From Pedobacter sp. MC2016-24 (GTDB taxonomy: Bacteria > Bacteroidota > Bacteroidia > Sphingobacteriales > Sphingobacteriaceae): a stretch of 64,000 bases of DNA. Location of the stretch: NCBI RefSeq assembly GCF_015223055.1, contig NZ_JADFBX010000013.1, positions 85,035-149,034 on the forward strand, in the 5' to 3' direction. Within the stretch, counting starts at the first letter, position 1. Each line of letters opens with the position of its first letter. Position numbers and translations under genes: made by a program. Positions 15,811 to 24,617 of the stretch are shown here, in pieces. A model generated the notes under the pieces. The model made no database searches. It saw only the letters and a program-made list of their open reading frames with translations, and had not been told where the DNA came from.

Positions 15811-17595
15811 ATGAGCGATTTTAATGATTTTAATAATCCGCAGGTAGCCAGATTGCCCCGACATTTGAGGCAATTCATTGTGGAACAACACTATGAAAAG
15901 TACACACCGGTAGATCAGGCCGTATGGAGATATGTCATGCGTCAAAATTATAGTTATTTAAAACATGTTGCTTATTACCCATATATCAAAGGACTTCAAC
16001 GTGCAGGTTTGAGTATCGAATATATTCCTGATCTGCAAACGATGAATGATAACCTGGGTAAAATTGGCTGGGGTGCCGTGACGGTAGATGGTTTTATTCC
16101 ACCCGCTGCTTTTATGGAATACCAGGCCTACCGGGTATTGGTAATTGCGGCTGATATCCGACAGATCAACCACATTGAATATACGCCCGCACCGGATATC
16201 ATCCATGAATCGGCAGGCCATGCGCCAATCATTGCCGACATGGATTATAACAATTACCTGAGCTATTTTGGCTCTATTGGTGCAAAAGCCATGTTCTCTT
16301 CCAAAGATTTTGAACTGTACGAAGCCATCCGTCACCTTTCTATATTGAAAGAGGCAGTGGATGGGAACGAGGCCGAGATCCTGAAAGCTGAGCAGCATTT
16401 ACATTTCGTAGCAGACAATATGGGCGAGCCATCTGAAATGGCTTTATTGGGTCGCCTGCACTGGTGGACTGTAGAATATGGTTTGATCGGGACACTGGAT
16501 AACCCTAAAATTTATGGTGCCGGTCTACTCTCTTCTATTGGGGAAAGCTCAAGTTGCATGCGCGAGGATGTAGAAAAAATCTGGTACAATATAGATACCA
16601 TCAAATATGGCTATGACATTACCAAACCGCAGCCACAGCTATTTGTCACGGAAACCTTCCAGAACCTGATTGATGTTCTGGAACAATTCGCAGACACCAT
16701 GGCCTTTAGAAAAGGGGGTTCGGAAAGTTTGTTGAAAGCAATTGAATGTAAGAATCCGGCTACAGCAGTTTACAGCTCAGGCTTACAGGTTACAGGTGTA
16801 TTTACAGACCTGGGGATTGACCAGCAAGATCAGCTTACGTTTATCAAAACTACAGGCCCCTCGGCACTGGCCCTGGATGGCAAACAGCTTGCTGGGCATG
16901 GTAAACACCACCATAAGGATGGTTTCTCATCGCCGGTTGGTCAATTGCAGGGCATGATGAAGCCGCTGGAAGATTGCTCGGATTCAGATCTGGAGGCTTT
17001 TGGTTTAGGAAAAGGCAGCCGCGCTGATTTTACATTTGAAAGTGGCATCCATGTAACCGGAGCGGTGAAAGAGATCTGGAGAAATGGCGACAAGCTGGCT
17101 TTGATTACTTTTGAGGATTGTACGGTTAAAGAAAGTAACGGAAATGTGCTGTTTCAACCAGATTGGGGTGTATATGATATGGCGGTTGGCGCAAAGGTGA
17201 TTTCAGTATTTAACGGTGCTGCCGATAAAGATGCCTACGAAGAACTGACGCATGTGAGTGAAAAACAAACGCATAAAGTGGTTTACGATGAGAAGACCCA
17301 GGATTTGCACTCCATTTATAAGCTGGTTCGCCAGATTAGAGCTGAAGAAGCAGATGATACGTTGTTGGCAGGGCTGTTTGAAAGGCTAAAAACAGTTCAT
17401 CGTTACGATTGGCTATCGGCTTTGGAAATTCTGGAGATCCTGTATCACAGGCAACATGATCCGGAACTGGAGAAAGAGATCCGGATTTACCTGGAGCTCA
17501 AAGCAGCATCGGAGCCCGACCATAGCAAACTGATTCATGACGGTTTACATGTGATTCAAAATCCGGTTACGCAATTGATTACGGAAGAGGATTAG
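15811..17595 (+). CDS. phhA: Aromatic amino acid (phenylalanine) hydroxylase, long form
   Basis: 594 residues, a pterin- and iron-dependent hydroxylase converting Phe to Tyr at the head of the catabolic genes below. Iron ligands are visible: His132 and His137 in PDIIHESAGHAP, and Glu222 in WWTVEYGL. In well-studied enzymes the second His and the Glu are about 40 residues apart. Here they are 85 apart, so about 45 extra helical residues are inserted (FELYEAIRHLSILKEAVDGN region). After the catalytic domain comes a further C-terminal region of about 300 residues with a beta-rich middle and helical end that I do not recognise. The SDR gene follows after 26 bases. Confidence 0.88.
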   Translation: MSDFNDFNNPQVARLPRHLRQFIVEQHYEKYTPVDQAVWRYVMRQNYSYLKHVAYYPYIKGLQRAGLSIEYIPDLQTMNDNLGKIGWGAVTVDGFIPPAAFMEYQAYRVLVIAADIRQINHIEYTPAPDIIHESAGHAPIIADMDYNNYLSYFGSIGAKAMFSSKDFELYEAIRHLSILKEAVDGNEAEILKAEQHLHFVADNMGEPSEMALLGRLHWWTVEYGLIGTLDNPKIYGAGLLSSIGESSSCMREDVEKIWYNIDTIKYGYDITKPQPQLFVTETFQNLIDVLEQFADTMAFRKGGSESLLKAIECKNPATAVYSSGLQVTGVFTDLGIDQQDQLTFIKTTGPSALALDGKQLAGHGKHHHKDGFSSPVGQLQGMMKPLEDCSDSDLEAFGLGKGSRADFTFESGIHVTGAVKEIWRNGDKLALITFEDCTVKESNGNVLFQPDWGVYDMAVGAKVISVFNGAADKDAYEELTHVSEKQTHKVVYDEKTQDLHSIYKLVRQIRAEEADDTLLAGLFERLKTVHRYDWLSALEILEILYHRQHDPELEKEIRIYLELKAASEPDHSKLIHDGLHVIQNPVTQLITEED

Positions 17596-17621
17596 ATTAT
17601 TTAAGAATTAAAAGACATTTA

Positions 17622-18323
17622 ATGAATATTGTATTAACTGGCGCCAGCAGTGGAATTGGCTTCGAAGCAGCACTGGAATTTGCCCTGCACAATGAAAATA
17701 AAGTGGTCTGCATTGCAAGATCGGCTGATAAACTGCGTAAACTTTTAGAGATCGCAAAAGGGATTAACCCCGACTGCACCTTATTACCGGTAGAATTTGA
17801 CATTGTGAATGACGATTATACGGCTCTGGTACCTTTTTTACAGGAACGCCTGGGCCATGTGGATATTTTGATCAATAATGCTGGTGCACTGATCAATAAG
17901 CCTTTTCTGGAAACTACAGAAGCTGATCTGGCAAGTATGCTGGAAAGCAATGTGATGGGACATTTCAGGATGATCAAGAACCTGATGCCTTTGCTTAAAA
18001 GTGGCAGTCACATTGTAAACATCGGCAGCATGGGCGGTTTTCAGGGCAGTGTGAAATTTCCCGGACTAGCGGCTTATTCTGCCAGCAAATCGGCACTGCA
18101 TACTTTAACAGAATGCCTGGCTTTTGAACTGGCAGACACGGGCATTAAGGTGAATTGCCTGGCCCTGGGATCAGCACAAACAGAGATGCTGGAACAAGCT
18201 TTTCCGGGTTATGAATCTCCGGTTATGGCTTTCGAAATGGGCAAGTATATTGCTGATTTTGCGAAGACCGGACATCGGTTTTTTAACGGAAAAACCCTGC
18301 CTGTTGCAGTAACAACACCGTAA
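17622..18323 (+). CDS. Short-chain dehydrogenase/reductase
   Basis: Classical SDR, 233 residues: NAD(P) motif TGASSGIG (6-13), NNAG (85-88), catalytic Ser near 136 and YSASK (Tyr152, Lys156). It lies 26 bases downstream of the aromatic hydroxylase and is likely co-transcribed. A role in recycling the oxidised pterin (as dihydropteridine reductase or sepiapterin reductase-like enzymes do) is an attractive guess from position only. The sequence itself does not fix the substrate. Confidence 0.88.
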   Translation: MNIVLTGASSGIGFEAALEFALHNENKVVCIARSADKLRKLLEIAKGINPDCTLLPVEFDIVNDDYTALVPFLQERLGHVDILINNAGALINKPFLETTEADLASMLESNVMGHFRMIKNLMPLLKSGSHIVNIGSMGGFQGSVKFPGLAAYSASKSALHTLTECLAFELADTGIKVNCLALGSAQTEMLEQAFPGYESPVMAFEMGKYIADFAKTGHRFFNGKTLPVAVTTP

Positions 18324-18347
18324 TCAACAAGTTATCAACATCATGGT

Positions 18348-18379
18348 GGGCTAAAGTATATTTTTAATATCTTTAGCCC
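18348..18379. promoter_or_regulatory. Dyad GGGCTAAAG / CTTTAGCCC before the NlpC/P60 gene
   Basis: Perfect 9-base arms (18348-18356, 18371-18379) around 14 AT-rich bases. The right arm contains TATCTTTA (18368-18375), a near -7 element 10 bases before the ATG at 18386. It may be an operator on the promoter, or the SDR terminator; there is no U-tract. Confidence 0.45.
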
Positions 18380-18385
18380 ATTAGT

Positions 18386-18928
18386 ATGAAGAAACACCTT
18401 AGCATTTTCTGTTTTCTTTTTATCATTGCTGCGACAGCTCAGGCACAAACTACTGTCCCTGTTCAATACCAGCAACTTGTAGATAAACTAATTAAGGCAC
18501 AATCGCCTGCCGATGTCATTCCGCAACAAACAGAATCACCCAACCGCTTACTGGAATTTGCCAAATCGATGCTGGGCATTCGTTACAGAACGGCATCAAG
18601 CAGCCCAAGTCGTGGTTTCGACTGCTCTGGTTTTGTGAATTACGTATTCAGTAATTTTGGATTTAAAGTTCCGCGGTCTTCCAGGGAGTTTGCCACCAGT
18701 GGCGAAGATAAAAGTCTGGCAGAAGCCAAAATTGGCGATGTCATCTTATTCACAGGAACGAACAGCAGGTCGAGGACACCGGGACATGTAGGCATCATTT
18801 ATTCGATTAATGGCGACGAGGTGCGGTTCATTCACTCTTCGTCTGGCAACGCCAAAGGCGTTACCATTTCCAGTCTGGACGAAGGTTTTTATAAAAAGCG
18901 TTTCTTAAAAGTGGTTAGTATTTTATAG
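18386..18928 (+). CDS. NlpC/P60 (C40) cell-wall hydrolase
   Basis: 180 residues with signal peptide MKKHLSIFCFLFIIAATAQA. The papain-like catalytic residues are intact: Cys80 (GFDCSGFVNYVF), His134 (PGHVGIIYS) and His150 (RFIHSSSG). These enzymes cut peptide bonds in peptidoglycan stem peptides in the periplasm. There is no SH3 or LysM targeting domain; only about 50 residues precede the catalytic domain. Its 3' end overlaps the convergent flavin reductase-like gene by 6 bases. Confidence 0.92.
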   Translation: MKKHLSIFCFLFIIAATAQAQTTVPVQYQQLVDKLIKAQSPADVIPQQTESPNRLLEFAKSMLGIRYRTASSSPSRGFDCSGFVNYVFSNFGFKVPRSSREFATSGEDKSLAEAKIGDVILFTGTNSRSRTPGHVGIIYSINGDEVRFIHSSSGNAKGVTISSLDEGFYKKRFLKVVSIL

Positions 18929-19810
18929 CAACACCACTTTCAAGGCATCCATTACATTTCCTTGTTTCAACCATTGTTTAGCAAGTTCGTGCAGCTCACG
19001 TTCACGGTTACTGGCATCACCAATAGTGGCATCCAGTACTTCTTTAACCTGTACATTGGCGCGCATGGCATCTACCGCTTCATCTGTTGGCAAATGTTCT
19101 ACATTGCCCAGCATCCCCAGATCATTTCCGGTAAGGACATTGGAATTGCGTACGGTTTTGGGTAAAGCATCGACACCCACACCAAGTGTAGTTAAGGGTT
19201 TGGCTACTTTAAACAGATTTTCTGGCGTAACGCGGCAATACCAATCGCCACCCAAACGGGCCACGAGGTCGATTTTAGCCTGGTCAATTTTGCCATCCGC
19301 ATCAAGAATATCTTCTTTAATATGGATCAGCTTAATTTCTGCCAGAATCAGGTTTCCTGCCCCTGGATTTTCACCCATATGGATCACCTCGGTGACGATG
19401 CATTCCATTTGAACAGGGGCTTCAGCTACACGTGGCGGTTTAACCAGTTGGGAGGGTAGCATGGTAAAACCAGATTTTTCAAATTCATTTACCCCCCTGG
19501 CATATTCGGTGCTGGCCAGACTCATTTGCTGAACCATGGGATAGTTGACGATATTGATGACGCATTCTTTAACCTCCAGCACATTTTCTAAGGTATGTTT
19601 GGTGGTATTGTCCCGCACCCTTCTTGCCGGTGAAAAAATGCACATCGGCGGATTGGTGCTGAACATGTTGAAGAAGCTAAAGGGACTAAGATTGATGTTG
19701 CCCTGCTGGTCTATTGTTGTGGCAAAGCATATTGGTCTGGGCGCAATTGCATACTGCAAATAGTTTTGCAATTGCGCCGGACTTAGCTCTGATGTATTTA
19801 CGGTCAGCAT
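18923..19810 (-). CDS. Flavin reductase-like split-barrel protein
   Basis: 295 residues, cytoplasmic. The N-terminal 200 residues follow the FMN-binding split-barrel pattern (ISPRPICFATT-like YAIAPRPICFATTIDQQGN, NLSPFSFFN, RDNTTKHTLENV). A C-terminal helical part (about 215-295) is less familiar. The start overlaps the fumarylacetoacetase stop (TAATG), so translation is coupled and a role in aromatic degradation is likely. Possible roles include supplying reduced flavin or acting directly on a pathway intermediate; neither can be read from the sequence. Confidence 0.8.
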   Translation of the reverse strand: MLTVNTSELSPAQLQNYLQYAIAPRPICFATTIDQQGNINLSPFSFFNMFSTNPPMCIFSPARRVRDNTTKHTLENVLEVKECVINIVNYPMVQQMSLASTEYARGVNEFEKSGFTMLPSQLVKPPRVAEAPVQMECIVTEVIHMGENPGAGNLILAEIKLIHIKEDILDADGKIDQAKIDLVARLGGDWYCRVTPENLFKVAKPLTTLGVGVDALPKTVRNSNVLTGNDLGMLGNVEHLPTDEAVDAMRANVQVKEVLDATIGDASNRERELHELAKQWLKQGNVMDALKVVLL

Positions 19811-20805
19811 TATTTTTTAAGTGCCAATATGGAAAAATCAGTATCTGCTTTTTTGATGACATTAATTAACCTGCCTAAACCGGTAATTTCCATTTCTACT
19901 TCATCACCATCCTGTAACCATTGCGGTTTAAAATCAGGATCGTTCAATAAGCCTGTTCCGTTCAGCTCCAGGAAACAGCCTGTACCCACAGTTCCGGAAC
20001 CGATCACATCGCCGGGAAGAATATCCACACCATACGCACAGCGTTCAATAATTTCGGCGAAAGTCCAGTCCATATCGGCCATATTACCAGCAGAAACTTC
20101 TACCCCATTTACGGTGCAGGTCATTTTCAGATCGTATGCAGCACCAACGTGCCCTGGCTTAGCAGCAGTTTTATATTCTTCCAGTTCATCTGGTGTAACC
20201 AGCCACGGACCAATTACTGTAGAAAAATCTTTCCCTTTAGCCGGACCGAGGTTCAACAACATCTCTTCCATCTGTAATGTTCTGGCACTCATATCGTTCA
20301 TCACCATATAACCAGCAATATACTGATCAGCTTCAGCAGCAGTAATGTTCCGTCCTTTTTTACCGATTACAACAGCTACTTCAAGTTCAAAATCAAGCTT
20401 TTGAAAATGATCAGGCATGCATTCAATTTCACCCGGGCCCTGAATGGCATTGTGGTTGGTAAAATAAAAGATGGGATATTGATCAAATTCAGCGATCATG
20501 TCTACTTTCCGGTTGCGACGCGCTGCAGCTACGTGCTGGCGAAAAGCATAACCGTCTCTGCAAGAGCTTGGGTGTGGCACCGGTGCCAGCAGCTCAAAGA
20601 AAACTTCCTGTTTAGGTTCGATCTCTCCGGCTTTAATTTGCGCATCCACCTTTTTGGCGCGTTCCATCAGCACATCGCCACCTTGCAGGAAAGCACTCAT
20701 TTCATCTGGCAACAACTTGTCGCATGAATTCAAATTATAAATGTGTCCGTTTACAAAAACACCAAGGTGCTCTGTATCTTCAGTTTTATAGGATACCAGT
20801 TTCAT
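19810..20805 (-). CDS. fahA: Fumarylacetoacetase-family hydrolase
   Basis: 331 residues. The FAH-fold C-terminal domain has ELEVAVVIGKKGRNI (metal-ligand Glu pair), GYMVMNDMSAR, KGKDFSTVIGPWLVTPDEL and GDVIGSGTVGTGCF. It splits fumarylacetoacetate to fumarate and acetoacetate as the last step of tyrosine degradation. The family also contains other C-C hydrolases, but the adjacent hmgA and hpd genes support this assignment. It is the first gene of a two-gene minus-strand operon, divergent from hmgA. An exact -7 element lies 26 bases upstream. Confidence 0.88.
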   Translation of the reverse strand: MKLVSYKTEDTEHLGVFVNGHIYNLNSCDKLLPDEMSAFLQGGDVLMERAKKVDAQIKAGEIEPKQEVFFELLAPVPHPSSCRDGYAFRQHVAAARRNRKVDMIAEFDQYPIFYFTNHNAIQGPGEIECMPDHFQKLDFELEVAVVIGKKGRNITAAEADQYIAGYMVMNDMSARTLQMEEMLLNLGPAKGKDFSTVIGPWLVTPDELEEYKTAAKPGHVGAAYDLKMTCTVNGVEVSAGNMADMDWTFAEIIERCAYGVDILPGDVIGSGTVGTGCFLELNGTGLLNDPDFKPQWLQDGDEVEMEITGLGRLINVIKKADTDFSILALKK

Positions 20806-20831
20806 ATGTCAATAATTTATTAGTCGTTGCC

Positions 20832-20839
20832 CAAAGCTA
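20832..20839 (-). promoter_or_regulatory. -7 promoter element of the fahA operon
   Basis: Reading TAGCTTTG on the minus strand, an exact TAnnTTTG match 26 bases from the fahA ATG. No TTG at the ideal -33 spacing. Confidence 0.5.
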
Positions 20840-20998
20840 TATAAAAATACAAATAAACACAGCATATCAAGTCCCACTTAAATATCCATTTGATTTGGGC
20901 AGGTAACATTTACATGTCAATTGGCACTACCGGCATAAAATATAGCATATAGTTTGGTGATTCAGATATTAAATACTTAATTTAGCACCATAAAGAAA

Positions 20999-21106
20999 AT
21001 GATACAGCACAGTTTCACATATCAGAATGACGTAGCCAAGGAAGCCCTTGCTGCATTCAGGTATGCTATGCTTTCCAAAATCATTTTCGCTCAATATTCC
21101 TTTTAA
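20999..21106 (+). CDS. Possible 35-codon small ORF upstream of hmgA
   Basis: ATG to TAA, encoding 35 residues that start MIQHSFTYQNDVAKEALAAF and end AQYSF. The composition looks protein-like (an amphipathic helix DVAKEALAAFRYAMLSK). I know no family. It could be a leader peptide, a gene remnant or chance. Confidence 0.25.
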   Translation: MIQHSFTYQNDVAKEALAAFRYAMLSKIIFAQYSF

Positions 21107-21141
21107 TTTCCTGAACAGACTTTTTCATTAAAGCTCTGGAT

Positions 21142-21162
21142 CAAAATGTTTACAACGTTTTG
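21142..21162. promoter_or_regulatory. Imperfect dyad upstream of hmgA
   Basis: Arms CAAAATGTT and AACGTTTTG (8 of 9 positions complementary) around TAC, ending 41 bases before the hmgA ATG. It has the size of an operator for a dimeric helix-turn-helix regulator. I find no second copy upstream of the other aromatic genes. Confidence 0.4.
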
Positions 21163-21203
21163 ATGTGATTGCATTTCCGTTTCTAACCAAAATACCTAAA
21201 GTT

Positions 21204-22364
21204 ATGCCAATATATCATACATTAGGAACCATACCTGCTAAACGCCATACCGTTTTTCGTAAACCAGATGGCAATTTATACGCAGAAGAACTGGTTTCCA
21301 CAGAAGGTTTTTCAAGCTTATATTCGCTTGTTTATCACTGCCACCCGCCTACCCTGGTTAAGGAGCTGGGTGAACCTTATTCTGTTGAGCCGAAAATTGC
21401 GAGGGAAAAGCATTTAAAGCATACCAGTTTAATTGGCTTTAACATCAAACCTGAGGACGATTACCTGAAAAGCCGCAAGCCGGTACTGGTGAACAACGAC
21501 CTGCACATTTCCCTGGCCGCACCGAGGAAATCTATGACCGATTATTTTTATAAAAACAGTCAGGCAGATGAAGTGATTTTTATCCATGAGGGATCCGGAA
21601 CCTTAAAAACAGGTTTTGGTAAACTCCGTTTTGCCTATGGTGATTACCTGGTGGTTCCAAGGGGTACAATTTATCAGATGGAATTTGACGATGAGCAAAA
21701 CCGGTTGTTCATTGTGGAGAGTTTTAGTCCGATCCGTACACCAAAGCGGTACCGGAATGCCTTTGGACAATTAGAAGAGCATGCTCCATTTTGCGAAAGG
21801 GACATCAGACGCCCGCAAGATCTGGAAACCATTGACGAATATGGAGATTTTAAAGTCCTGATCAAAAAGCAGGGCATCATGTATCCTTATACCTATGGTA
21901 CCCATCCTTTTGATTTTGTAGGCTGGGATGGTTTTCATTACCCATGGGCATTTTCGATCCATGATTTTGAACCGATTACCGGGCGTTTGCACCAGCCGCC
22001 TCCCGTACACCAGACTTTTGAAGGGCACAATTTTGTGATCTGCTCTTTTGTACCACGTAAATACGATTACCACCCGCTGTCTATTCCGGCGCCATATAAC
22101 CACAGCAATGTGGATAGTGATGAAGTGCTTTACTATGTAGATGGCGATTTTATGAGCAGGAAAAGTGTGGTAAAAGGTCAGATTACGCTACATCCGGGTG
22201 GTATTCCACACGGGCCACATCCAGGCACTGTTGAAAAATCAATTGGCAAAGAAAGTACGGAAGAGCTGGCAGTGATGATTGATCCTTTCAGGCCATTGAT
22301 GCTGACAGAGGACGCCATTGCGATTGAAGATGAAAGCTATTTTAAGAGCTGGGCACAAAAATAA
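21204..22364 (+). CDS. hmgA: Homogentisate 1,2-dioxygenase
   Basis: 386 residues from the ATG at 21204, giving the usual N-terminus MPIYHTLGTIPAKRHTVFRK. A GTG 13 codons earlier is less likely. The two-cupin fold is evident, with DEVIFIHEGSGTLKTGFGKL (cupin 1) and the iron site in YNHSNVDSDEVLYYVDG (His and Glu) and HPGGIPHGPHPG (His). It opens the ring of homogentisate to maleylacetoacetate. It is followed after 70 bases by hpd, so the two steps share a transcript. Confidence 0.95.
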   Translation: MPIYHTLGTIPAKRHTVFRKPDGNLYAEELVSTEGFSSLYSLVYHCHPPTLVKELGEPYSVEPKIAREKHLKHTSLIGFNIKPEDDYLKSRKPVLVNNDLHISLAAPRKSMTDYFYKNSQADEVIFIHEGSGTLKTGFGKLRFAYGDYLVVPRGTIYQMEFDDEQNRLFIVESFSPIRTPKRYRNAFGQLEEHAPFCERDIRRPQDLETIDEYGDFKVLIKKQGIMYPYTYGTHPFDFVGWDGFHYPWAFSIHDFEPITGRLHQPPPVHQTFEGHNFVICSFVPRKYDYHPLSIPAPYNHSNVDSDEVLYYVDGDFMSRKSVVKGQITLHPGGIPHGPHPGTVEKSIGKESTEELAVMIDPFRPLMLTEDAIAIEDESYFKSWAQK

Positions 22365-22434
22365 AAAAACGGTCAGTCTAACTAGCTGATCGGTAAGTAT
22401 AAAAACTAACTTATTATTAAATAAAAAAACAAAA

Positions 22435-23565
22435 ATGTCAACTCAAACATTTGCAGAAAAAATTGCTAAAGCGCAGGATTTTCTTCCGATTAACGGAACT
22501 GATTACATCGAGTTTTATGTAGGAAATGCCAAACAGGCAGCGCATTATTACAAAACCGCCTTTGGCTTTCAATCATTGGCTTATGCTGGTCCAGAAACTG
22601 GTATTCGCGACCGTGCATCTTATGTTCTGAAGCAAGGAAAAATCAGATTGGTATTGACCACCGCTTTGAAATCTGAGCATCCGATTTCGGAACATGTGAA
22701 GCTTCATGGTGACGGGGTAAAGGTATTGGCTTTATGGGTTGATGATGCCTATAGTGCTTTTGAGGAAACTACTGCGCGGGGTGCAAAGCCGTATATGGAG
22801 CCTGTAACGAAGACGGACGAGCATGGTGAAATCCGCATGTCGGGCATTTACACTTATGGCGAAACGGTACACATGTTTATTGAACGCAAAAACTACAATG
22901 GCACATTTTTACCAGGCTATATCGATTGGAAAAGCGATTATAACCCTGCAGAGACCGGTTTATTATACATTGACCATTGTGTGGGTAATGTGGGCTGGAA
23001 CCGGATGAATGAGACTGTACAGTGGTATGAGGACGTGATGGGTTTTGTAAACATCCTTTCTTTTGATGACAAACAGATCAATACAGAATATTCGGCATTG
23101 ATGAGTAAGGTAATGAGCAACGGGAATGGCTTTTCGAAATTCCCGATCAATGAGCCTGCTGAAGGCAAGAAAAAGTCGCAGATTGAAGAGTACTTAGAAT
23201 TTTACGAAGGCGAAGGGGTGCAACACATTGCTGTAGCGACAAAAGATATTTTGACGACAGTGAAGGAATTAAAAGCTCGAGGGGTTGAGTTTTTAAGTGC
23301 ACCCCCGGAAGCCTATTACAATATGATGCCTGAGCGTGTGGGTGAAATAGATGAAGAAATTGCTCAGCTTAAAGAACTGGGAATTTTAGTGGATTGTGAC
23401 GAAGAGGGCTATCTGTTACAAATTTTCACCAAACCGGTAGAAGACCGTCCTACCCTATTTTTCGAAATTATTGAGCGTAAAGGTGCCCAGTCTTTCGGGG
23501 CCGGCAATTTCAAAGCTTTATTTGAGTCCTTAGAACGCGAACAAGAGCTAAGAGGGAATTTATAA
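22435..23565 (+). CDS. hpd: 4-Hydroxyphenylpyruvate dioxygenase
   Basis: 376 residues, two VOC domains. The Fe(II) ligands of the C-terminal domain are His181 (IDHCVGNV), His264 (GVQHIAVAT) and Glu344 (FFEIIERKG). It converts 4-hydroxyphenylpyruvate to homogentisate, feeding hmgA just upstream. The C-terminal gating helix is present (FGAGNFKALFESLEREQ). A good terminator follows. Confidence 0.97.
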   Translation: MSTQTFAEKIAKAQDFLPINGTDYIEFYVGNAKQAAHYYKTAFGFQSLAYAGPETGIRDRASYVLKQGKIRLVLTTALKSEHPISEHVKLHGDGVKVLALWVDDAYSAFEETTARGAKPYMEPVTKTDEHGEIRMSGIYTYGETVHMFIERKNYNGTFLPGYIDWKSDYNPAETGLLYIDHCVGNVGWNRMNETVQWYEDVMGFVNILSFDDKQINTEYSALMSKVMSNGNGFSKFPINEPAEGKKKSQIEEYLEFYEGEGVQHIAVATKDILTTVKELKARGVEFLSAPPEAYYNMMPERVGEIDEEIAQLKELGILVDCDEEGYLLQIFTKPVEDRPTLFFEIIERKGAQSFGAGNFKALFESLEREQELRGNL

Positions 23566-23592
23566 TACCCCTCTTATTCATTCAAAAACGGG

Positions 23593-23623
23593 GCGGGCAT
23601 TCCAGTGGGATGTCCGCTTTTTT
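23593..23623 (+). terminator. Terminator of hmgA-hpd
   Basis: Stem GCGGGCATTCC / GGATGTCCGC (one bulge, one wobble) with loop AGTG, then six T at 23618-23623. Confidence 0.85.
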
Positions 23624-23656
23624 ATGCACAACACATCAGGAGTTAAAAAAAATAGT

Positions 23657-23664
23657 TATTTTCG
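23657..23664 (+). promoter_or_regulatory. -7 element of the brkB-like gene
   Basis: TATTTTCG (TAnnTTyG), 14 bases before the ATG at 23679. No -33 TTG at standard spacing. Confidence 0.4.
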
Positions 23665-23678
23665 GGCTTTAAGGCAAT

Positions 23679-24617
23679 ATGCGGGGCATGGAAATCAACT
23701 TACTAAATACAACAAAGCTTTTCTTTACCCGTTTTTCTGCGGCATTTAAATTATTTCAAAAAAATGACCCGCTACGCCTGGCAGGCGCCACGGCTTTTTT
23801 TACCAATTTCGCATTACCACCCATATTGTTGATTCTGATCCGGCTTTTTGGCTTTTTCATCGACCGGAAAGAACTTGCCAAACGCATTTTTGAGCGCCTG
23901 GCAAGTATACTGGACGACGGAAGTACACTTCAGGTGAGGCAAACGCTCAGGAACATCCGGGGAATCGATCAGCATTGGTATGCAACCTTAATCAGCTTTG
24001 CTTTCTTCCTGTTCGTGGCCACCACCCTTTTTAGCGTGATTAAAAATTCAATGGACCAGATTTGGTCAATTGGCATTAAAGCACACTCCGGATTTCTGTT
24101 TAAAATGAAACTGAGGGCACGTTCGTTTGTCATTATTTTACTTGCAGGAATTTTGTTTTTTGTTGGTCTGCTGACTGACAGTGTTCAGGCTTTTATTGGT
24201 GCCTATTTAAATACTGCGTCGCCTACTTTCGGCCGGATATTTTTATCTGTACTCAACCAGCTGCTGTTCATCGCTATTGTAACCGTCTGGTTTTCTGTTT
24301 TATTCCGTTTTTTAACCAATGGGCGTCCTACCTGGAAAGCTTCTATCCACGGCGGGCTGCTTACAGGGATACTTTTTACGGTAGGAAAATACATCCTCCG
24401 CATCATGCTTCCATTGAGTGGCATTGGTAGCGTATACGGAACCTCTGGATCAATTGTACTGATCATGCTTTTTGTATTTTACTCTTCGTTCATCTTTTAT
24501 TTCGGGGCTTGTTATGTAAAAATACTGAGTGACGACAAAGACACCCCAATACGCCCCATTAAAGGAGCATTTCATTACGAAATAAAAGAAGTAACCAAGA
24601 AAAATACCAAGGCTTAG
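23679..24617 (+). CDS. YihY/BrkB-family inner-membrane protein
   Basis: 312 residues with about six helices and the family features LRLAGATAFFTNFALPP near the N-terminus, SFAFFLFVATTLFSVIKNSMDQIW, and SVYGTSGSIVLIMLFVFYSSFIFYFGACYVK near the end. The family is membrane-embedded and of unresolved function; the old RNase BN name is incorrect. The start may be this ATG or the one three codons on (MEINLL). Its stop overlaps the convergent 90-residue gene by 3 bases. Confidence 0.88.
   Translation: MRGMEINLLNTTKLFFTRFSAAFKLFQKNDPLRLAGATAFFTNFALPPILLILIRLFGFFIDRKELAKRIFERLASILDDGSTLQVRQTLRNIRGIDQHWYATLISFAFFLFVATTLFSVIKNSMDQIWSIGIKAHSGFLFKMKLRARSFVIILLAGILFFVGLLTDSVQAFIGAYLNTASPTFGRIFLSVLNQLLFIAIVTVWFSVLFRFLTNGRPTWKASIHGGLLTGILFTVGKYILRIMLPLSGIGSVYGTSGSIVLIMLFVFYSSFIFYFGACYVKILSDDKDTPIRPIKGAFHYEIKEVTKKNTKA

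Larger units (their letters stand above)
20806..21203. other. Divergent intergenic region fahA / hmgA
   Basis: About 400 bases, AT-rich. It holds the fahA -7 element (20832-20839, minus), a 35-codon open frame (20999-21106) of uncertain status, and an imperfect dyad at 21142-21162. No further gene is evident. Confidence 0.6.

Noticed and set aside
23679..24617. RNase BN annotation for the BrkB-family gene
   Set aside because: The sequence is a multi-helix membrane protein. The RNase BN name belongs to another E. coli gene.
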